Shown in pieces: positions 1 through 5,085 of a stretch of DNA of 7,848 nucleotides. Within the stretch, counting starts at the first letter, position 1. Each line of letters opens with the position of its first letter. Source of the DNA: 14-2 sp963628035 (GTDB lineage Bacteria; Bacillota; Clostridia; Lachnospirales; Lachnospiraceae); contig CAVGED010000074.1 of NCBI GenBank assembly GCA_963628035.1, positions 1 to 7,848 of the forward strand. The letters are read 5' to 3'. The position numbers and the translations under genes are program-made. The notes beneath the pieces were generated by a model that was not told where the DNA came from, did not search any database, and saw only the letters and a list, made by a program, of their open reading frames with translations.

Positions 1-141
1 ATTTCCACTTACTCTATTCTCCCCAGCATAGCTGGGGGATTAGGCTTTTCATTTAAGAAAACACTTGGAATGACACCGAACCAGTATCGTAAATCCAGCA
101 AAGCAAACGGCCTACCCGGCGGCTGCAAGCCGCTTGGGTAG
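1..141 (+). pseudogene. AraC-family regulator, C-terminal end (partial, probably damaged)
   Basis: The gene enters from the left edge in frame 1 and stops at TAG 139-141. From position 52 it reads FKKTLGMTPNQYRKSS, which is the classic end of the AraC/XylS DNA-binding domain (pattern FKK..GMTP..YR). Such proteins bind DNA through two helix-turn-helix units and usually control sugar or stress genes. Upstream the frame reads SIAGGLGFS directly before FKK. In normal members about nine more residues, often containing SYF, lie between the GF and FKK motifs. That part seems to be missing, or the upstream sequence is unrelated and joined here. The codons for PSIAGG also form a perfect hairpin. The family assignment of the tail is solid; whether the gene is broken is inference from a short fragment. 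Confidence 0.6.
21..49 (+). other. Stem-loop with short T tract, terminator-like
   Basis: CCCCAGC at 21-27 pairs perfectly with GCTGGGG at 31-37 across an ATA loop, and TTTT follows at 46-49. This resembles a weak intrinsic terminator pointing right, but it lies inside the reading frame that ends in the AraC tail. If it is a real terminator, the sequence to its left belongs to another unit, and the AraC tail is a displaced fragment. Confidence 0.3.
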
Positions 142-144
142 ACC
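109..144. repeat. GC-rich stem-loop over the AraC stop codon
   Basis: CTACCC 112-117 pairs with GGGTAG 136-141. The stem continues through G118-G119 (a wobble pair and a G-C pair, with one bulged T) into CGGCT 120-124 pairing with AGCCG 128-132, leaving a GCA loop. GG 109-110 and CC 143-144 extend it past one mismatch. There is no T run after it on the plus strand. On the minus strand it is followed by a mildly T-rich stretch, so it could stop transcription from the right. It may instead be a copy of a dispersed palindromic element; I see no second copy in this window. Confidence 0.45.
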
Positions 145-182
145 ATGCTGTACTATGCCTGGAACATTAAGAATGCTTCCCT

Positions 183-500
183 TTATTTTCGCAACTCACT
201 CAATTGCTTGCGAAGTAAGGCCAGTTCCCGCTCCTGTTCTGCAATAACGTTATCCTTCTCCGCTATAGCATTATCCTTCTCTGCTATAGCATTATCCTTC
301 TCCGCTATGACGTTATCTTTTTCAGTCAGTTTTTCAGTCAATGTTTCTTCCAGCTTCTTCATCTCTTTCTCGTGGGCCATGTCAATGATATCAATATCCA
401 GTATCAGGGATTCATCTGTCATCTCATTCAACGCCTCCATTTCTTCATAATGGGAGTAGATATGCTGGTAAACCATACCACGGAAAAACAGACTTTTCAA
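183..500 (-). pseudogene. Coiled-coil protein relic with heptad repeats
   Basis: The open frame encodes 105 residues beginning at a TTG (500); an internal ATG lies at 476. Neither has a convincing Shine-Dalgarno sequence. Residues 1-45 are mixed, with a region rich in acidic and hydrophobic residues (DESLILDIDIIDMAHEKE). Residues 46-105 are a strongly charged coiled coil with four exact-length heptads of the type EKDNxIA (residues 60-87), then a Leu-rich end. Reading further upstream in the same frame gives a TGA at 519-521 and a TAG about 18 bases beyond it. It therefore looks like the 3' remnant of a longer gene. Similar repetitive coiled-coil tails occur on PD-(D/E)XK (Rpn/transposase-like) nuclease-family proteins in gut Clostridia, but no nuclease residues remain here, so this assignment is a guess. 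A small intact protein remains possible. Confidence 0.45.
240..323 (-). repeat. Four tandem 21-bp units encoding heptads
   Basis: Four consecutive 21-bp units (240-260, 261-281, 282-302, 303-323) each encode one seven-residue EKDNxIA heptad on the minus strand. The two central units differ at one base only, and the outer two are more diverged. This suggests recent copy gain or loss by slippage. The unit equals exactly one coiled-coil heptad, so copy changes keep both the frame and the coil register. Confidence 0.85.
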
Positions 501-566
501 GAGGGTTTGGACATTTTTTCAAAGATTGTGAAAGTTCTACAAAAATATCGGAAGGAAACAAAAGCA

Positions 567-607
567 GACACCTGCAAAGCCTTATAAAATGGGCATTTGC
601 AGGTGTC
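567..607 (-). terminator. Intrinsic terminator of the pst-phoU operon
   Basis: GACACCTGCAAA 567-578 pairs perfectly with TTTGCAGGTGTC 596-607. The stem continues as GCC 579-581 with GGC 592-594 after one bulged A, closing a loop of about ten bases. Read on the minus strand it begins 9 bases after the phoU stop and is followed by TGCTTTTGTTTCC, a modest U-rich tail. The plus-strand side ends in A residues, so the direction fits phoU. Confidence 0.8.
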
Positions 608-616
608 AAAAACTAC

Positions 617-1264
617 CTAGATCTCATCATGGCTCCCCGTAATGGAGTAGATCACCCACTCTGCGATATTGGTGGCATGATCCCCGATACGCTCCAGATA
701 CTTAGCCACCATCAGGAAGTCTGCTGCCTGCTCGCCATTGCTGCCCTTCTGCTGGATGGCTTCAATAAGCATTCTCTTGATATCGTCAAAAAGTCCATCC
801 ACAATATCGTCATGGAGGATCACCGACTTAGCCAATTCCAGATCCTTCCGAACGAAGGCATCTACGCTGTGTGTCACCATCAGGATGGTCTCCATGGCCA
901 TCTGGGACAGCAGCGACAGATCATAGGCATAGGTATCCTTGGAAAGCATCAGCGTGATCTCCGAGATATCCGCCGCCTGATCCCCGATACGTTCCATATC
1001 CGTGATCATCTTAAGAGCCGCTGAGATCAGCCGCAGATCCCTGGCCACCGGCTGCTGCTGTAAGAGCAGCTTCATGCAGAGGGCTTCGATATCCCGCTCC
1101 TGCCGGTCCACTTCCTGGTCATACTCGATGGCGGCCCTTGCCTGATCCATATCCTCCTTGATCAGAGCCGTCACCGCTGACTGTATGGCATGCTCAATCA
1201 TGTTTCCCATCTCGATCAATTCATTGTTCAGCTGCTCCAACTGTTTTTCAAAACGATTTCTCAT
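617..1264 (-). CDS. phoU: Phosphate signalling regulator PhoU
   Basis: A 215-residue cytoplasmic all-helical protein made of two similar three-helix bundles. PhoU connects the Pst transporter to the phosphate-sensing histidine kinase and restrains Pho signalling and uptake when phosphate is plentiful. The start MRNRFEKQLEQLNNELIEMG is typical of the family. The two metal-binding signatures are visible: DMERIGDQAADI (residues 89-100) and YLERIGDHATNIAEW (189-203). The length fits the family. I chose ATG 1264 because GGGTGA sits just upstream at proper spacing; an in-frame TTG at 1276 would add four residues but lacks support from homologues. It is the last gene of the operon, 39 bases after pstB, and is followed by a stem-loop terminator. 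Its position beside pstB is the usual one. Confidence 0.96.
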   Translation of the reverse strand: MRNRFEKQLEQLNNELIEMGNMIEHAIQSAVTALIKEDMDQARAAIEYDQEVDRQERDIEALCMKLLLQQQPVARDLRLISAALKMITDMERIGDQAADISEITLMLSKDTYAYDLSLLSQMAMETILMVTHSVDAFVRKDLELAKSVILHDDIVDGLFDDIKRMLIEAIQQKGSNGEQAADFLMVAKYLERIGDHATNIAEWVIYSITGSHDEI

Positions 1265-1303
1265 ATCTTCACCCAAACCTTCCTGTTCGCATTTTCGTAT
1301 GTT

Positions 1304-2068
1304 TTAGCCAAATCTCCCGGTAATATAATCTTCCGTTCTCTTATCCCTCGGAACGGAAAATATCTGTTCCGTCTCTCCGTATTCAATAATCTCGCCCAGC
1401 AGGAAAAATACGGTCTTATCAGATACACGGGTCGCCTGCTGCATGTTATGGGTCACCATCACAATGGTGTACTTTTTCCGCAATTCAATGACAAGATCCT
1501 CAATCTTGGAGGTAGAGATGGGATCCAGAGCCGAAGTCGGCTCATCCATCAGGATCACCTCCGGGTTCACCGCCAGAGCCCTGGCGATACACAGCCGCTG
1601 CTGCTGTCCGCCGGACAGGCCCAGCGCACTTTTCTTAAGCCGATCCTTCACCTCATCCCAGATCGCCGCGTTGCGCAGGGACTGCTCCACGATCTCGTCA
1701 AGCTTCGCCTTTGAGCGGATTCCATGGGTTCTGGGGCCATATGCGATATTGTCATACACGCTCATCGGGAAGGGATTCGGCTTCTGAAACACCATCCCCA
1801 CCCGCTTCCGCAGTTCATTTGTATCCAGGGAATGATAGATATCCACACCGTCCAGCGTCACTTCCCCGGTGATCCGGCAGCCCTCCACCAGGTCATTCAT
1901 CCGATTCAGGGTCTTTAAGAGCGTGGACTTGCCACACCCGGATGGCCCGATAAAGGCTGTGATTTCATTGGAATAAATCGGGAGATTTACCTTTTTTAAA
2001 GCCTGGAAATCCCCGTAAAAAAGATCCAGATCCGTAATATTGATCTTCGGTTGATTATTATTTGCCAT
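1304..2068 (-). CDS. pstB: Phosphate ABC transporter ATP-binding protein PstB
   Basis: A 254-residue ATPase subunit that powers phosphate import through PstC-PstA at the inner face of the membrane. All ABC motifs are present: Walker A GPSGCGKST (residues 41-49), Q-loop glutamine 95 in FQKPNPFPMS, signature LSGGQ (151-155), Walker B VILMDE (171-176) and the switch histidine 207 in THNM. FQKPNPFPMS, NRMNDL and EDYITGRFG at the end are typical of PstB rather than other ABC ATPases. I chose ATG 2068, which has GGAGG five bases upstream. An in-frame ATG at 2080 directly abuts the pstA stop and would make the ribosome site part of the coding region. Only 12 bases separate it from pstA, so translation is probably coupled. 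Confidence 0.97.
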   Translation of the reverse strand: MANNNQPKINITDLDLFYGDFQALKKVNLPIYSNEITAFIGPSGCGKSTLLKTLNRMNDLVEGCRITGEVTLDGVDIYHSLDTNELRKRVGMVFQKPNPFPMSVYDNIAYGPRTHGIRSKAKLDEIVEQSLRNAAIWDEVKDRLKKSALGLSGGQQQRLCIARALAVNPEVILMDEPTSALDPISTSKIEDLVIELRKKYTIVMVTHNMQQATRVSDKTVFFLLGEIIEYGETEQIFSVPRDKRTEDYITGRFG

Positions 2069-2080
2069 CTTATCCTCCAT

Positions 2081-2914
2081 CTATGCCTTTGTCAGCTTCC
2101 GTGCCACCAGCCCGGAAGCCCAGTTGATAATCATTACAATGACCAACAGTACCACTGCCGTTGCATAAGCCTCGTTGGTATGAAAGCCCTCGCTGGACAG
2201 GTTATACATATGAAAAGCTAAGGTACGACCTGATCCGAAAATACCATTTGCGACATTAGCCACCGTCCCCGCTGTGTACATCAGCGCCGCCGTTTCTCCC
2301 ACGATACGTCCAATGGCCAGGATGATTCCTGACAAGATTCCCGGCATGGCCGCCGGAAGAATGATCTTAAAGATGGTACGTACACGCCCTGCTCCAAGGC
2401 CGAAGCTTCCTTCCCGGTAGGAATCCGGAACCGCTTTCAGCGCTTCTTCGCAGGTTCTCATGATCAGCGGGAGGATCATGATCGTCAATGTCAGGGAACC
2501 AGCCAGTATAGATTTTCCCATATGCAATGTTTTTACAAAAAACAGCATGCCGAAAAGTCCGTATACGATGGATGGGATTCCGGACAGCGTCTCCGCCGTC
2601 ATCCGAATCACACCCACCACCTTATTTCCGCGCTTTGCATACTCTACCAGGTAAATGGCAGAGCCGACCCCCACCGGCACCGCGATCACAAGGGACACTC
2701 CGGTAATGAACAGCGTGTTAATTGCTGCCGGCACCAGGGAGACATTCTCGCTGGTATAATGGAGTGAGAACAATGACGGTTTCAGGTATGGGATCCCCTT
2801 GACCAGAATATACAAAATCAGAAACAGCAAAATACCGAAGGTGATAACTGCCGATGCCATCACCAATATATACAGCAGCCAGGAAAAAGGACCGCGCCTG
2901 CCTTTACTTCTCAT
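2081..2914 (-). CDS. pstA: Phosphate ABC transporter permease PstA
   Basis: A 277-residue integral membrane protein that pairs with PstC to form the phosphate channel. It has a short basic N-terminus, a first membrane helix at about residues 13-38, and further hydrophobic helices near 62-90, 115-135, 137-152, 190-215 and 250-270. The cytoplasmic EAA-type loop that docks on PstB runs from about residue 168 (EGSFGLGAGRVRTIFKIILP) to GRIVGETAAL. SGIPSIVYGLFG (111-122) and AVPDSYREG are strong PstA/PstC signatures. Its ATG overlaps the pstC stop by four bases (ATGA, 2911-2914), and GGAGGT lies seven bases upstream. This tight overlap points to translational coupling with pstC. Confidence 0.96.
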   Translation of the reverse strand: MRSKGRRGPFSWLLYILVMASAVITFGILLFLILYILVKGIPYLKPSLFSLHYTSENVSLVPAAINTLFITGVSLVIAVPVGVGSAIYLVEYAKRGNKVVGVIRMTAETLSGIPSIVYGLFGMLFFVKTLHMGKSILAGSLTLTIMILPLIMRTCEEALKAVPDSYREGSFGLGAGRVRTIFKIILPAAMPGILSGIILAIGRIVGETAALMYTAGTVANVANGIFGSGRTLAFHMYNLSSEGFHTNEAYATAVVLLVIVMIINWASGLVARKLTKA

Positions 2915-3804
2915 GCTTCCGACCTCCTTTTCAATACGGAGAACAACAAGTTGATTATCAGAATAAATACAAAGAGGACGACTCCGGTGGCGATCAGTGC
3001 TTCCCGGTGCAATCCTTCCGCATATCCCATTTCAATAACAATATTGGAGGTCAGTGTACGGATCCCCTTAAACAGATTGCCCGTGATCCTGGGCTGGTTT
3101 CCGGCTACCATGATCACCGCCATAGTCTCCCCGATGGCCCGGCCGATTCCAAGGATGACCCCGGCCATGATTCCGGATTTTGCTGCAGGTACCACGGTAA
3201 AGAAAACACTGCGTTCATGTGTCGCTCCCAGAGCCAGTGCTCCTTCATAGTAGCTGTCCGGCACCGCACGGATGGATGACTCGCTGACACCAACGATGGT
3301 GGGAAGGATCATAATTCCCAGCAGAATGGATGCCGTCAGGATACTGCTGCCGTTGGAATAGATCCAGTCCCAGCCGAAAGCGTTTCCCAATGCAGTCGTG
3401 ACATTTCGGATCGCCGGTACCAGCACTACCAGGCCGAAGAAGCCATATACAACGGATGGAATACCTGCCAGAAGATCTATCGCCGCCTTCAGCGGACGAT
3501 AGATCTTCTTCGGACAGAACTTTGCCATAAAAACTGCTGTAAGGATTCCCACCGGCACACCCAGGATGATCGCTCCTGCTGTGATATAGATACTGCCGAT
3601 AATCATGGGAAGGATTCCATAGGCGGCCGGAACATTGCCCGGTGCCCATTGGGTTCCGGTCAGGAACTTGAAGAATCCGATCTCCTTCATAGCCGGAATC
3701 CCGTTTGCAAACAAGAACACACAGATCAGCAGCACCGCCAGGATGGATACCAGAGCAGCCAGGCAGAATAAAATATGTGCAAATGTTTCTTTAAATTTTT
3801 TCAT
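2911..3804 (-). CDS. pstC: Phosphate ABC transporter permease PstC
   Basis: A 297-residue membrane permease, partner of PstA. Hydrophobic helices are seen near residues 10-34, 62-90, 113-131, 154-172, 210-233 and 270-290. LLAGIPSVVYGFFG (111-124) is the shared PstC/PstA motif. The cytoplasmic docking loop spans roughly residues 188-225 (EGALALGATHERSVFFTVVP, then GIGRAIGETMAV). The GRAIGETMAV end, with the AGNQP that follows, is characteristic of PstC. ATG 3804 is preceded by AAGGAG at about seven bases. It lies 57 bases after pstS, and this gap holds a stem-loop that may set the ratio of binding protein to permease. Confidence 0.96.
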   Translation of the reverse strand: MKKFKETFAHILFCLAALVSILAVLLICVFLFANGIPAMKEIGFFKFLTGTQWAPGNVPAAYGILPMIIGSIYITAGAIILGVPVGILTAVFMAKFCPKKIYRPLKAAIDLLAGIPSVVYGFFGLVVLVPAIRNVTTALGNAFGWDWIYSNGSSILTASILLGIMILPTIVGVSESSIRAVPDSYYEGALALGATHERSVFFTVVPAAKSGIMAGVILGIGRAIGETMAVIMVAGNQPRITGNLFKGIRTLTSNIVIEMGYAEGLHREALIATGVVLFVFILIINLLFSVLKRRSEA

Positions 3805-3822
3805 GTGTCGCTCCTTTTCTTG

Positions 3823-3861
3823 GCGGTTCTGCTGCTGCGAACCTATACCAGCAGTTCCCGC
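3823..3861 (-). promoter_or_regulatory. Intercistronic stem-loop between pstS and pstC
   Basis: GCGG 3823-3826 pairs with CCGC 3858-3861, and CTGCTG 3829-3834 pairs with CAGCAG 3849-3854, separated by a small internal loop. It begins directly after the pstS stop codon and has no U tract. Such hairpins after binding-protein genes commonly protect the upstream mRNA or reduce read-through, giving excess binding protein over permease. That role here is inference. Confidence 0.5.
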
Positions 3862-4758
3862 TTACCAGGTGGTCCGCTCTCCGGTGAAGATGGCTTTCAC
3901 TTCTTCCTTGGTGAGGTCGGACAAGGTGTTCTTCTGATTCACAATCACTGCGATTCCGTCGATGGCGATCACCGTTGCCGTGAGGGAGGATTCGCTTTCC
4001 TTCAGTTCACGGGAAGCCATACCGATGTCTGCCGTACCATCCATAGCTGCCTGAATTCCGGCACTGGAATCACTGGGCTGGAGTTCGATCTCTGCGTTGG
4101 GATTGACTGCCTTGTATGCCTCGATCAGCTTTTCCATAACAGGTGTTACCGAGGAGGATCCTTCTACCCTGATCTTTCCTGCCGGCTTCGTGCCACTATA
4201 TGCCTTCGGTGCGTCCACAGCCTGGATATAACCTTTGCCCTCTACTACCTTCTGACCCTCTTCGCTGAGGATATAGTCGATGAAGTCCTGGGTTACTTCG
4301 CTGGGCGTGCCATTGGTGGCAATATTGAACGGCCTTGATATCTCATAGCTTCCGCTCTTGATATTTTCAACGGTTGCCTCCACTCCATTGATCTTCAATG
4401 CTTTTACCGTGTCCTTCAGTGAGCCAAGGGACACATATCCGATTGCGTTGGGATCTCCGGCTACATTAGACAGCACGATCTCGGTGCTGTTCGCGATGGT
4501 TGCCTCGCTGGTTGTGTGGTCTACCTTTTTTCCGTCTGCGCCTTTTTCTTCCACGCCGAACAGTTCGATGAATGCGCCTCTGGTACCGGAACCTTCCTCA
4601 CGGGATACCACGGAGATGAGCCCCTTCACACCTGCGTCTGTGTTGTCTGTGTTGTTTCCTGATGATGCGTTACCCGATCCGCCGTTGCCGCTTCCACATC
4701 CGATCATTGCTGTTGCTGTCATTGCTGCGATAAGTAATACTGCGATAAACTTTTTCAT
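3862..4758 (-). CDS. pstS: Phosphate-binding lipoprotein PstS, permuted domain order
   Basis: A 298-residue extracellular phosphate-binding lipoprotein that delivers phosphate to PstC-PstA. Residues 1-20 form a lipoprotein signal ending in the lipobox AMIGC (Cys21), followed by a Gly/Ser/Asn-rich linker to about residue 43. The mature part is unusual in order. ISVVSREEGSGTRGAF (48-63), normally found in the second half of PstS, comes first. KIRVEGSSSVTPVMEKL (195-211), normally at the N-terminus, follows, and the protein ends at FTGERTTW, just where E. coli-type proteins continue into the next segment. Both phosphate-contacting regions (SREEGSGTR and GSSSVTP) and TADIGMASREL (242-252) are kept, so it should be functional. 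I recall the same order in streptococcal PstS. It is the first gene of the operon. Confidence 0.95.
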   Translation of the reverse strand: MKKFIAVLLIAAMTATAMIGCGSGNGGSGNASSGNNTDNTDAGVKGLISVVSREEGSGTRGAFIELFGVEEKGADGKKVDHTTSEATIANSTEIVLSNVAGDPNAIGYVSLGSLKDTVKALKINGVEATVENIKSGSYEISRPFNIATNGTPSEVTQDFIDYILSEEGQKVVEGKGYIQAVDAPKAYSGTKPAGKIRVEGSSSVTPVMEKLIEAYKAVNPNAEIELQPSDSSAGIQAAMDGTADIGMASRELKESESSLTATVIAIDGIAVIVNQKNTLSDLTKEEVKAIFTGERTTW

Positions 4759-4873
4759 ACCTTTTTTCCTCTTTTCTCTCTTAATCTTCTACAGTTCTGC
4801 TCTTCCATTGTTCTTTGGTCCGGCTGAACTGCTACTTTAGTTTCCGCCGGGCTTCCGCCCGACTTCGATACTA
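4759..4873 (-). other. pstS leader with GC stem-loop
   Basis: This stretch of just over 100 bases lies between the candidate pstS promoter and its start codon. It contains a perfect stem CGGGC 4848-4852 with GCCCG 4857-4861, which on the transcript closes a GGAA (GNRA-type) tetraloop. A second possible pairing joins CAGTTC 4792-4797 with GAACTG 4826-4831. Neither is followed by a U tract. A purine-rich stretch with AGAGG precedes the start codon and serves as the ribosome site. I do not recognise a riboswitch class. Confidence 0.4.
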
Positions 4874-4939
4874 AGTATATTTGGCAAAAGTAAAAATCGT
4901 ATGCATGCTATTGTGAAATTTAGGTAAAGTTTTCGTAAG
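4874..4939 (-). promoter_or_regulatory. Candidate Pho-controlled pstS promoter
   Basis: Read on the minus strand, three hexamers are spaced exactly 11 bases apart: CTTACG (4934-4939), TTTACC (4923-4928) and TTCACA (4912-4917). This is the spacing of PhoB/PhoP direct repeats (Bacillus consensus near TTAACA, repeated every 11 bases). Downstream lie two possible -10 elements: TACGAT (4896-4901), ten bases from the last repeat, and TATACT (4874-4879). Neither has a good -35, as expected for an activator-dependent promoter. The pattern is visible; the identity of the regulator is inference. Confidence 0.55.
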
Positions 4940-4970
4940 CATGAGCCGTGACACGATTCTTTCTATTTTC

Positions 4971-5026
4971 TTAACCAGAATTTAACAAAGTTTTCCCTTG
5001 ACCGTGCCATTTTGGCGAACTACAAT
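4971..5026 (+). promoter_or_regulatory. ATPase promoter with Pho-box-like repeats
   Basis: A near-consensus vegetative promoter is present: -35 TTGACC at 4998-5003, a 17-base spacer, and -10 TACAAT at 5021-5026. Transcription should begin near 5033. Just upstream on the same strand lie TTAACC (4971-4976) and TTAACA (4982-4987), 11 bases apart, with a weaker third unit TTCCCT at 4993-4998 in the same phase, touching the -35. TTAACA is the Bacillus PhoP half-site. The repeats face the ATPase, so it may be induced on phosphate starvation. They could also serve pstS. Confidence 0.6.
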
Positions 5027-5029
5027 GAA

Positions 5030-5046
5030 GAAAAGCGGAGCTTTTC
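5030..5046 (+). other. Small stem-loop at the start of the ATPase leader
   Basis: GAAAAGC 5030-5036 pairs perfectly with GCTTTTC 5040-5046 around a GGA loop, at the predicted 5' end of the ATPase mRNA. An alternative pairing GGAGC with GCTCC overlaps it. A 5'-terminal hairpin can stabilise a transcript. The ribosome site AGAGGT (5075-5080) lies farther down and is not covered. Confidence 0.4.
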
Positions 5047-5085
5047 GCTCCCCGAACGAAAAATCGGACTATAAAGAGGTACAGC

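Noticed and set aside
240..323. CRISPR-like array
   Set aside because: The units are contiguous 21-bp coding repeats without spacers.
145..450. Plus-strand 101-residue frame with Ser-rich ALSFSAI repeats
   Set aside because: It is the mirror of the minus-strand heptad repeats. The minus-strand reading gives a regular charged coiled coil, while this one has no recognisable domain and no ribosome site.
372..587. Plus-strand 71-residue frame
   Set aside because: It runs into the pst terminator stem, has no ribosome site or family motif, and overlaps the minus-strand relic.
2068..2080. Upstream ATG for pstB at 2080
   Set aside because: It abuts the pstA stop with no ribosome site before it, and the GGAGG serving ATG 2068 would be inside the coding region.
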